Shown here: in pieces, positions 1 to 6,989 of the stretch
Layout of the letters: every line of letters starts with the position of its first letter
How positions within the stretch are numbered: the stretch's first letter is position 1
NCBI GenBank assembly: GCA_030146385.1
Contig: JASLBX010000180.1
Span: forward strand, 1-13,346
DNA length: 13,346 nucleotides
Source of the DNA: Jiangellaceae bacterium
GTDB taxonomy: Bacteria; Actinomycetota; Actinomycetes; Jiangellales; Jiangellaceae
Direction of reading: 5' to 3'
Translations under genes and position numbers: made by a program
Notes under the pieces: generated by a model
What the model was told of the DNA's origin: nothing
Seen by the model: the letters and a program-made list of their open reading frames with translations, nothing else
Databases searched by the model: none

Positions 1-113
1 CGACTGTCGAACAGGGTCTGATACGCGGCCCGGTGGAGCGGCTCGCTGTCCAGCAATGTGCCGTCGAGGTCGAGCAGCACCCCGTCCAAGTGCCTACGGC
101 CTAGCGGTCCCAT
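1..113 (-). CDS. HAD-superfamily phosphatase, beta-phosphoglucomutase-like (N-terminal part only)
   Basis: Only the first 37 codons lie in the window; the rest runs off the left edge. From ATG at 113-111 the protein reads MGPLGRRHLDGVLLDLDGTL, followed by LDSEPLHRAAYQ. The DLDGTLLDSEP block is HAD motif I: the first Asp is the nucleophile, the second the acid/base, and the SEP/LH continuation is typical of the beta-phosphoglucomutase-like subfamily. These are soluble enzymes acting on small phosphorylated metabolites. The start overlaps the end of the EIIA gene by 13 bp and has no strong ribosome binding site, which suggests translational coupling and makes this the last visible gene of the minus-strand PTS operon. 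The substrate cannot be told from this fragment; a sugar phosphate is an inference from context. Confidence 0.85.
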   Translation of the reverse strand, partial: MGPLGRRHLDGVLLDLDGTLLDSEPLHRAAYQTLFDS

Positions 114-559
114 GTGAAGATCTGGCTACCAGTGGCTACTTCTCCTGACTCGGCCAGATTACCCAGATCGGCCAGCGTCGCGTCCAGTGCGACGATAGGA
201 CAAATCGCCGACCGTCCGCCGCGCTCGATCTCCGCGGGATCCCACGCTACGACCGCGTCACCGGCTGTGACGTGAGCGTTCTCCGCAACAAGCAACTCGA
301 ACCCGGCACCGGCCAGCTGGACGGTGTCGATACCGAGATGCACCAGCACGCCGGCCCCGTTCCAGGCCTGCACGACGTAGGCGTGCGGATGCAGCTTGAC
401 AACCGTCCCGTCGACCGGCGCGACCGCGATACTGCGACCTTCTCGCTTCGGGTCGATGGCCATGCCCGGGCCGACGAGCGCAGCTGAGAACACCGGGTCT
501 GGCACCTCCGCCAGCGGCATCGCCCTCCCGGCGACCGGAGCCACGACCGGAAGGCTCAC
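101..559 (-). CDS. crr: PTS system EIIA component, glucose/GlcNAc family (Crr-like)
   Basis: A 152-residue soluble EIIA of the Glc family, near the usual length for a free-standing domain. It accepts phosphate from HPr and passes it to EIIB. The two family histidines are visible: H59 in HPHAYVV and H74 in VLVHLGIDTV, spaced 15 apart as in E. coli EIIA-Glc (H75 and H90, the latter phosphorylated). The N-terminal VVAPVAGRAMPLAEVPDPVFS and the PVDGTVVKL segment are also typical of the family. The start is GTG at 559-557, and its four-base overlap with the EIIB stop (GTGA) implies coupled translation. The domain sits downstream of a NagF-like EIIB, so it most likely serves the GlcNAc permease here. 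As in other actinobacteria it might also serve further Glc-family permeases. Confidence 0.93.
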   Translation of the reverse strand: MSLPVVAPVAGRAMPLAEVPDPVFSAALVGPGMAIDPKREGRSIAVAPVDGTVVKLHPHAYVVQAWNGAGVLVHLGIDTVQLAGAGFELLVAENAHVTAGDAVVAWDPAEIERGGRSAICPIVALDATLADLGNLAESGEVATGSQIFTWDR

Positions 560-786
560 ATCAAGTCCTCGATGTCCGAAGCGATGGTGTCGGCGTCCGG
601 CCCGACCACGACCTGGACGGCGGGGCCGGCCTTGATGACGCCATGTGCGCCGGCCGCCTTGAGACCGGCCTCGTCAACCAGAGACGGATCCTCGACCTCC
701 GCGCGCAGGCGGGTGATGCAGGGCTCGATCTCGATGATGTTGTCGGCTCCGCCCAGGGCGGCGAGGATCTGCTCGGCATTGTTCAT
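556..786 (-). CDS. nagF: PTS system EIIB component, N-acetylglucosamine type (NagF-like)
   Basis: A 76-residue stand-alone EIIB domain. It receives phosphate on a cysteine from EIIA and hands it to the sugar bound by EIIC. The active-site motif EPCITRLR carries C23, and the later segments LKAAGAHGVIK and AVQVVVGPDADTIASDIE match the GlcNAc/glucose EIIB pattern closely, in particular my recollection of Streptomyces NagF. Being a separate small protein rather than fused to EIIC also fits the actinobacterial NagF/NagE2 arrangement. The ATG at 786-784 overlaps the SIS gene stop by four bases (ATGA), and the stop overlaps the EIIA start. The cognate EIIC is on the opposite strand at 3697-5097, so the permease is split between two divergent units. 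Confidence 0.93.
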   Translation of the reverse strand: MNNAEQILAALGGADNIIEIEPCITRLRAEVEDPSLVDEAGLKAAGAHGVIKAGPAVQVVVGPDADTIASDIEDLM

Positions 787-1847
787 CTGGTTCCTCCATC
801 AACGGGGTCGGTCTGGGTCACCTTGGAGAGTCCGCGCGGAGCGTCCGGATCGAGTCCAAGCCGTCGCGCCAAAGCCTCGACGAGCAACTGCGCGGGTACG
901 ACAAGAGCAAGGGGGGCGACGAGCTCTGACAGCCGGGGACCGCGCGCTGCGACGTCGCACGCGGCCGCGAAGTCTTCGTCACCGCCGATGCCGACAGAGG
1001 CACCGACACCTCGTTCACGCAGGTCGTTGGCCAGCTCGGTCATCCCGCCGACCATTGGGCCGTCCTGTGCCGCGACGAGCACGGCGACATGCTCGGCGTC
1101 CACGACGGCGATCGGTCCGTGCCGTAGGTCCGCGTACGACAGCCCTCTGACCGGGCGCAGGCAGGTTTCCTCGAGCTTGAGCGCGGTCTCCAGGGCCGTG
1201 CCGAATACGATGCCCCGGCCGCTGACGAGGATGTCCGGAGTGGCGGCCAGCGCGTCAACCGCCTCGTCCACCCCGTCCCGCTCGGCGATCAGTCGCTCCA
1301 CCTCAGCCGGGGCACGGTCGAGATCGGCGTCCAGCGCGTCCGGCTTCGGCGCGAGGGCTCCGGCCAGCACTGCCATGGCCGCTAGCTGAGCCGTGTACGA
1401 CTTGGTCGCCGGGACGGCGAGCTCGCGTCCGGCGTTAGTCACCATCGCCAGATCAGCCGACTTCGCGAGGGCGCTGTCGGAGTCGTTCGTCACGGCGATC
1501 GTCCGGGCACCGCAACCCGCCGCCCAGTGCTGGGCTTCGACGATCTCCTGCGTCTCGCCCGATTGCGACACCGAGACCACCACCGCGTCGGACAGGTCGA
1601 GGCGGGCGCCGTAGTGCGTGCCCACGCTGGGAGCGGCCAGCCCGGCCGGGTGTCCTGCATGCACCTCGAGCAGATACCGGCCGTAGATGGCGGCGTTATC
1701 CGACGATCCGCGGGCCACGAACAAGACGGTTCGGCGGCTCGCGGCCAGATCGCGGATCGCCGGTCGCAGCGGGCGCAGCGCCTCGATCGTGCGGGCCAGC
1801 GCGGCGGGCTGCTCCGCGATCTCGCCGGCCATGGTGGTGACGGTCAT
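783..1847 (-). CDS. SIS-domain amino-sugar-phosphate isomerase/deaminase (GlmS isomerase-like, probable NagB-II type)
   Basis: A 354-residue protein with two SIS domains (about residues 35-165 and 200-340) and no N-terminal glutaminase domain, so it corresponds to the isomerase half of GlmS. Visible motifs are FVARGSSDNAA (44-53), VSQSGET (93-99), ATKSYTAQL (147-155), GRGIVFGTALETALKLEE (210-227), LRHGP (241-245) and the C-terminal PRGLSKVT (337-344). By direct alignment K224, E227, H243 and K342 correspond to E. coli GlmS K485, E488, H504 and K603, so the catalytic set looks intact. Without glutaminase, such enzymes usually work as glucosamine-6-phosphate deaminases (NagB-II) or related sugar-phosphate deaminase/isomerases. 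The location beside GlcNAc PTS genes favours the first. ATG at 1847 is chosen because AGGAG lies eight bases upstream and it overlaps the regulator stop (ATGA). A substrate other than GlcN-6-P remains possible. Confidence 0.85.
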   Translation of the reverse strand: MTVTTMAGEIAEQPAALARTIEALRPLRPAIRDLAASRRTVLFVARGSSDNAAIYGRYLLEVHAGHPAGLAAPSVGTHYGARLDLSDAVVVSVSQSGETQEIVEAQHWAAGCGARTIAVTNDSDSALAKSADLAMVTNAGRELAVPATKSYTAQLAAMAVLAGALAPKPDALDADLDRAPAEVERLIAERDGVDEAVDALAATPDILVSGRGIVFGTALETALKLEETCLRPVRGLSYADLRHGPIAVVDAEHVAVLVAAQDGPMVGGMTELANDLRERGVGASVGIGGDEDFAAACDVAARGPRLSELVAPLALVVPAQLLVEALARRLGLDPDAPRGLSKVTQTDPVDGGTR

Positions 1848-2632
1848 GTGGGCGGCTCCTGTTCGGGCAGCTCGGGGCGACCAACGGTACGGCCTCCCGC
1901 GCGCTGTCGCTGGCTGGGGACGATGGACGGTTGCGGGCGCGCGACGGGGACCCACAGGTTGTACCGGTCGGCCCGGTATACCGCTTCGGAGAACTCGACG
2001 GCGAGGTCGCGGCTGAAGGCCCGCCGGGCGATGCGAAGCACGGCGCGACCCTTCTCGATGCCGAGCAGGTCGGCCTCCTCCGTATCGGCCTCGCTGGCGT
2101 CGACGGTGTCCTCGCCCCATGCCGGCAGCAGGCCGCGGTGTTCGAGTTCGGCGTACAGGCTCTCCGGCGGCGGATCGATGAGATTGGGGACGAGCGCCTC
2201 CACGAGCCAGCAGTGCTGCACCGACATCGGCTCGCCGTCGGCGTACCGCAGCTGGTGAAGGTGGACGACCGGATCGGCCGGCTCGATCTCGAGTGCGGCC
2301 GCGATTCTCGCGTCCGCTGGAACAACTTCGGCTCGAAGGTGCTTAACCGAGGGCTTCATCCCGCGCCGGCGCATCTCCTCGCTGAACGAGGTGAGCCGGA
2401 CCTGGAGGTCGACCTTGGGCCGGGCGACGAACATCCCTCGCCCGTGGACCCGCTCCAGAATGCCCTCGAGGACGAGTGCGTCCACCGCCTGCCGGACCGT
2501 CATACGGGAAACCCCGAACCGCGCACACAGTTCTCGCTCGCTGGGTAGCGGATCGCCGGCGTCGAGCTCCTGGGTCGCAAGGGCGCGCAGATAGTCACGT
2601 ACCTGCACGTACTTGAGAGTCCCCCGTCGCAC
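1844..2632 (-). CDS. GntR-family transcriptional regulator, HutC/UTRA subfamily (DasR/NagR-like)
   Basis: A 262-residue regulator when started at GTG 2632-2630. An N-terminal winged helix-turn-helix covers about residues 7-72 (GDPLPSERELCARFGVSRMT, then VRQAV, wing GRGMFVA). A UTRA effector domain covers about 75-230 (TSFSEEMRRRGMKPS, the LRYADGEPM region, and the closing YRADRYN typical of the family). UTRA domains of DasR/NagR relatives bind phosphorylated amino sugars such as GlcN-6-P or GlcNAc-6-P. The GTG start is preferred because it leaves the usual few residues before the wHTH; in-frame codons upstream run through the promoter region. The ribosome binding site is weak (AAGG about 11 bases upstream). 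A basic, proline-rich tail after residue 230 goes beyond the family core. It is first in the minus-strand PTS operon and divergent from a second GntR gene. Confidence 0.9.
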   Translation of the reverse strand: MRRGTLKYVQVRDYLRALATQELDAGDPLPSERELCARFGVSRMTVRQAVDALVLEGILERVHGRGMFVARPKVDLQVRLTSFSEEMRRRGMKPSVKHLRAEVVPADARIAAALEIEPADPVVHLHQLRYADGEPMSVQHCWLVEALVPNLIDPPPESLYAELEHRGLLPAWGEDTVDASEADTEEADLLGIEKGRAVLRIARRAFSRDLAVEFSEAVYRADRYNLWVPVARPQPSIVPSQRQRAGGRTVGRPELPEQEPPT

Positions 2633-2681
2633 CGTCGTGGAGCCCTTCGGTTGAATAATCGAATTGCTACCCGGAGGGACC

Positions 2682-2713
2682 TTGACAGCCCTCACCCTGG
2701 CGTCCAGGGTAAT
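2682..2713 (+). promoter_or_regulatory. Promoter P1 for the plus-strand GntR gene
   Basis: A consensus -35 TTGACA lies at 2682-2687. The block GGCGTCCAGGGTA at 2699-2711 covers the -10 region, with AGGGTA at 18-bp spacing or GGTAAT at 20 bp. The same two parts, in the same register (17 bp from the first base of the -35 to the first base of the block), recur before the EIIC gene at 3583-3612, which supports real promoter function. A perfect 7-bp inverted repeat, ACCCTGG-cgt-CCAGGGT (2694-2710), lies inside the spacer of this copy only. The minus-strand operon must also start from this 145-bp divergent region, but I see no equally good minus-strand promoter. Confidence 0.6.
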
Positions 2714-2730
2714 CCCCGCGGGACATACAC

Positions 2731-2750
2731 ATCTAGACCAGTCCTGACCA
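2731..2750 (+). promoter_or_regulatory. Operator copy 1, DasR/NagR-type half-site element
   Basis: ATCTAGACCAGTCCTGACCA differs from the copy at 3630-3649 at only two of 20 positions. The TCTAGACCAGT part equals the right half of the Streptomyces DasR site consensus (A[C/G]TGGTCTAGACCA[G/C]T), while the left half is degenerate (ACACA instead of ACTGG). GACCA also recurs as a direct repeat 10 bp apart, one helical turn. It lies just downstream of the likely transcription start of P1 and upstream of the GTG at 2778, a good position for repression. Binding by either neighbouring GntR/UTRA protein is an inference. Confidence 0.65.
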
Positions 2751-2777
2751 CACGGTTCACGATCAGCTGGAGGTCGC

Positions 2778-3533
2778 GTGTCGGTAGTCGACGGTCCTGT
2801 GCCGAAACATCGCCAACTACGCGAGATCCTGCTCTCAGTGATCGACTCCGAACTGATGCCTGACGCGCCAATCCCGTCCGAGCGGGACCTGGTCACCCGG
2901 TACAACGTGAGCCGGGCAACCGTCCGCGAGGCCGTCGGCCGGCTGGTCAGCGAGGGCCGCCTCTACCGGGTGCGGGGCAAGGGGACGTTCGTCGCCGCGC
3001 CGCGCGTCGAGTCGCAACTGCATCTGGCGTCGTTCACCGAGGACATGCGCCGCCGCGGTCACAAGCCGTCGACGATCGTGCTGGGAGCCGACGTCTCCGT
3101 CCCACCGCCCCCGGCGCGGGCGGCCCTCGGGCTGACCACGACCGACCGGGCGTACCGCATCGAGCGACTACGGTCGGCGGATGGCGCGCCAATGGCGCAC
3201 GAGGTCTCCTGGTTGCCGGCCGGACCGTTGCCAGGATTGCTAGAGCACGACCTGTCCGGATCGGTGTACTCCATCCTGGCCCGGGACTATGGCCGGCTAC
3301 TCGACTCGGCATCGCAGACGGTCTGGGCCGAAGGCGCCGACCCGCTGCGTGCCCGGCTACTCCGGGTGCCGCCGGCGGCGCCGCTTCTGGTGTTCCGCCG
3401 AACGTCCTATGCGGCGGGACGCCCGATGGAGCACGTCACGTCGTGGTACCGGGCCGACCGCTACCAGGTCCACATGAAGCTCGACCGGACGTCCACCACC
3501 ACTCCGACCCACGCCAGCCCGATTTCGGGATAG
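2778..3533 (+). CDS. GntR-family transcriptional regulator, UTRA subfamily (DasR-like)
   Basis: A 251-residue regulator with a wHTH at about residues 8-75 (IPSERDLVTRYNVSRATVRE, then wing VRGKGTFVA) and a UTRA domain at about 80-235 (SFTEDMRRRGHKPS, RIERLRSADGAPMA, closing YRADRYQ). The order and motifs match Streptomyces DasR and B. subtilis NagR/YvoA, regulators of GlcNAc and chitin use that sense amino-sugar phosphates. The start is GTG at 2778, with GGAGG at 2769-2773 four bases upstream. The operator-like element at 2731-2750 lies in its own leader and again before the next gene (EIIC), so autoregulation and local control of the permease are likely. It is a paralogue of the divergent regulator at 1844-2632, sharing the SF(S/T)E(E/D)MRRRG(M/H)KPS stretch. 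Which of the two binds the site cannot be read from sequence. Confidence 0.93.
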   Translation: MSVVDGPVPKHRQLREILLSVIDSELMPDAPIPSERDLVTRYNVSRATVREAVGRLVSEGRLYRVRGKGTFVAAPRVESQLHLASFTEDMRRRGHKPSTIVLGADVSVPPPPARAALGLTTTDRAYRIERLRSADGAPMAHEVSWLPAGPLPGLLEHDLSGSVYSILARDYGRLLDSASQTVWAEGADPLRARLLRVPPAAPLLVFRRTSYAAGRPMEHVTSWYRADRYQVHMKLDRTSTTTPTHASPISG

Positions 3534-3582
3534 CCCGCGCCGGACCGTGGCGATTAGCCGTGCGCCTTTTCGGTGCGGGGTC

Positions 3583-3613
3583 TTGACAGATATCCGCCGG
3601 GCGTCCAAGGTAT
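3583..3613 (+). promoter_or_regulatory. Promoter P2 for EIIC (and probably ptsI)
   Basis: TTGACA at 3583-3588 and GGCGTCCAAGGTA at 3600-3612, where AAGGTA or AGGTAT would be the -10 (18-19 bp spacing). It has the same layout as P1 at 2682-2713. The DNA between the shared parts differs between copies, so the conserved pieces are probably functional rather than just a recent duplication. Confidence 0.6.
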
Positions 3614-3629
3614 GGCGCGCGAGCCACAT

Positions 3630-3649
3630 ATCTAGACCAGTACTAACCA
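3630..3649 (+). promoter_or_regulatory. Operator copy 2, DasR/NagR-type half-site element
   Basis: ATCTAGACCAGTACTAACCA, followed by C as in copy 1. It begins 47 bp from the first base of the -35, against 49 bp in copy 1. The TCTAGACCAGT half matches the DasR consensus. Its position between promoter and EIIC start suggests repression of the permease until an amino-sugar-phosphate effector is present (inference). Confidence 0.65.
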
Positions 3650-3683
3650 CCCGTCGACAGCTAGCCGCCCCAGAGGACCGACC

Positions 3684-3690
3684 AAAGGAG
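3684..3690 (+). promoter_or_regulatory. Ribosome binding site fixing the TTG start of EIIC
   Basis: AAAGGAG six bases before TTG at 3697-3699. The open frame extends 50 codons further upstream, but that part crosses promoter P2 and its operator. This strong Shine-Dalgarno sequence therefore decides for the TTG start. Confidence 0.8.
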
Positions 3691-3696
3691 AAGAAG

Positions 3697-5097
<1,401 letters not shown>

Positions 5098-5191
5098 CCT
5101 ACACGTAGTGCCGTTCGATCACGTTCAGCATGCCTGTGGGTGCCGTGTGGGCGGCCCAGCACCAAGGCCGGCAAAGCACCTGGGGGAACCC

Positions 5192-6862
5192 GTGCCCGAG
5201 ATAACCGGAGTCGGAGTCAGCCCCGGACGCGCCGCCGCGCCGCTGATCCATATGCCGGACGCCGTGGCCGAGCCACCCGCAGATGCCAAGCTCGCACCGG
5301 ACGCAGACCCGGACGCCGAGTCCGCGCGGATCGCCACCGCCGCGGAGACTGTCAAAGCCAACCTTGAAGCCCGGGCCGCCAAGGCGACCGGAGACGCCGC
5401 CGGCGTCCTCGAAGCTACCGCACTGATGGCCGTCGACCCCACCCTCGTCCAGGCGGCTCAAGCCAAGGTCACCGTGGGCACTGCTCCCGAACGCGCCGTG
5501 TGGGAAGCGGCCGACGAGGTGGCCGCAATGCTGGCGAGCCTCGGCGGGTACATGGCGGAGCGCACTCGTGACGTCGCGGACGTGCGCGACCGGATCGTCG
5601 CGGTGCTCACCGGCCAACCGGCACCCGGCGTACCCGCCCGTTCCGAGACCTTCGTACTCGCCGCGCGAGACCTCGCCCCAGCCGACACAGCGACCCTCGA
5701 CTCCGCGACGTGCATCGCGCTCGTCACCGCCGAGGGCGGCCCTACCTCGCACACGGCCATCCTCGCCAGGGCACTCGGCCTGCCCGCCGTCGTCGCGGCA
5801 TCCGGCATCCTGGACGTCGCGGAGGGGACGGTCGTCCTGGTCGACGGCGCGGCCGGAACCATTCAGACCGATCCGAGCGCAGACCAGATCGCCAGAGCGG
5901 AGCAGGTCGCCCAGCGGGTCCGGACGTTCGATGGGCGGGGACGGACGTCCGACGGTCACCGCGTTGAACTGCTCGCCAACGTAGGAGACGCGAAGGGAGT
6001 ACCCGCAGCCGTCGAGATGGGCGCCGAGGGAGTCGGGCTGTTTCGCACCGAGTTCTGCTTCCTGGGCCACGACACCGCTCCGACGATCGATGAGCAGGTC
6101 GCCGCGTACCGCGCGGTCCTTTCTGCGTTCCCCGGCAAGAAGGTCGTCGTCCGGACGCTCGACGCCGGGGCCGACAAGCCGCTCCCGTTTCTCAACCTCC
6201 ACGACGAGGCGAATCCGGCCCTTGGTGTACGAGGTATCCGCACCGTTGGCCACGCGGAACAGGTGCTCACCGATCAGTTGACCGCCATCGCCGCCGCCGC
6301 GCAAGCCGAGCAGTCCCAGGTGTGGGTCATGGCGCCGATGGTGGCGACCGCCGCCGAAACCGCCGACTTCGTCGCTCGATGCCAGGCCACCGGGCTGCAA
6401 ACCGCCGGTGTGATGGTCGAGGTGCCGAGTGCCGCGCTCCGGGCGGCGGACATCTTGACGACTGCCGCTTTCGCCAGCATCGGCACCAACGACCTCGCTC
6501 AGTACACGATGGCCGCCGATCGGCTGCTCGGCGAGCTCGCGGCACTCAACGATCCATGGCAGCCAGCCGTGCTGCGGCTCATCCAGTTCACGTGCGAAGC
6601 CGGGGCGCGGCACGACAGGCCGGTCGGGGTCTGCGGCGAGGCGGCGGCAGATCCAGCGCTGGCGTGCGTTCTGACCGGCCTGGGTATTTCGAGCCTGTCC
6701 ATGACGCCCCGCGCGATTCCCGACGTCGCCGAGGTACTCCGAACGACGACACTGCAGGACTGCAAGGAGCTCGCCTACCTGGCCCTGACTGCCCTGACGG
6801 CCACCGAGGGCCGGGCACGCGTGCGTGCCAAGCTGCCGGTCCTGGACGAGCTCGGCCTCTAA
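5192..6862 (+). CDS. ptsI: PTS Enzyme I, phosphoenolpyruvate-protein phosphotransferase
   Basis: A 556-residue cytoplasmic enzyme, normal length for EI, that takes phosphate from phosphoenolpyruvate and gives it to HPr for all PTS sugars. The N-terminal region starts ITGVGVSPGRA and carries the HPr-binding domain. The swivelling phosphohistidine is H187 in GGPTSHTAILARALGLPAVV. The C-terminal PEP-binding barrel shows GVGLFRTEF, VMVEVPSAA, the GTNDLAQYTMAADR stretch and the acid/base cysteine C481 in GVCGEAAADP. The start is GTG 5192, five bases after GGGGGAA; the frame is open for 28 more codons but without family similarity. The linker after residue about 20 is rich in Ala, Pro and Asp. It sits directly downstream of EIIC, so general PTS capacity is probably induced with the GlcNAc permease, while HPr is encoded elsewhere (7621-7917). 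Confidence 0.96.
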   Translation: MPEITGVGVSPGRAAAPLIHMPDAVAEPPADAKLAPDADPDAESARIATAAETVKANLEARAAKATGDAAGVLEATALMAVDPTLVQAAQAKVTVGTAPERAVWEAADEVAAMLASLGGYMAERTRDVADVRDRIVAVLTGQPAPGVPARSETFVLAARDLAPADTATLDSATCIALVTAEGGPTSHTAILARALGLPAVVAASGILDVAEGTVVLVDGAAGTIQTDPSADQIARAEQVAQRVRTFDGRGRTSDGHRVELLANVGDAKGVPAAVEMGAEGVGLFRTEFCFLGHDTAPTIDEQVAAYRAVLSAFPGKKVVVRTLDAGADKPLPFLNLHDEANPALGVRGIRTVGHAEQVLTDQLTAIAAAAQAEQSQVWVMAPMVATAAETADFVARCQATGLQTAGVMVEVPSAALRAADILTTAAFASIGTNDLAQYTMAADRLLGELAALNDPWQPAVLRLIQFTCEAGARHDRPVGVCGEAAADPALACVLTGLGISSLSMTPRAIPDVAEVLRTTTLQDCKELAYLALTALTATEGRARVRAKLPVLDELGL

Positions 6863-6874
6863 CGGCACCGCCGT
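6862..6874 (+). terminator. Short hairpin at the ptsI stop codon
   Basis: ACGGC-acc-GCCGT, a 5-bp stem with a 3-base loop that begins at the last base of the ptsI stop. There is no T-run after it. It may help end the EIIC-ptsI transcript together with the larger palindrome at 6898-6956; weak support. Confidence 0.3.
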
Positions 6875-6897
6875 AACCTCGCGTTGCCCCTCTCGCG

Positions 6898-6956
6898 TTG
6901 ATCACGGCCGTCTTTTGGTCGCGAGCCCATGAAGACCACGAATCGCCCGTGATCAA
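6898..6956. repeat. 59-bp imperfect palindrome between ptsI and the CREST-like gene
   Basis: The outer arms TTGATCACGG (6898-6907) and CCGTGATCAA (6947-6956) are perfect 10-bp inverted repeats. An inner pair, TTTTGGTC (6913-6920) and GACCACGAA (6934-6942), can also pair with one bulge around a 13-base loop. There is no T-tract. It could be a factor-dependent terminator structure, or a member of the dispersed intergenic palindromes with GTTGATCA ends that I associate with actinobacterial genomes. Only one copy is in this window, so repetition is not shown. Confidence 0.55.
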
Positions 6957-6989
6957 TACGGGTACTTGGAGAACTCGTACGCTGGACGT

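Larger units (their letters stand above)
3534..3696 (+). other. Intergenic region between GntR and EIIC genes
   Basis: 163 bp with no gene. It carries the second promoter-operator module (listed separately) and the ribosome binding site of EIIC. A weak hairpin, GCGCC-ttttc-GGTGC with one G-U pair, lies around 3562-3576 and might slow read-through from the regulator gene, but it is not convincing as a terminator. Confidence 0.5.

Noticed and set aside
783..2120. Longer N-terminus for the SIS protein, starting inside the regulator gene
   Set aside because: The extra part lies in the wrong frame of the GntR gene, is Arg-rich, and ATG 1847 has a good Shine-Dalgarno and ATGA overlap.
5100..5109. 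Small palindrome CTACACGTAG between EIIC and ptsI
   Set aside because: Four-base arms only, expected by chance, with no second copy or position suggesting function.
5099..6868. 589-codon open frame on the minus strand opposite ptsI
   Set aside because: It is the antisense shadow of a long high-GC gene, lacks any recognisable family motif, and the plus strand encodes an intact Enzyme I.
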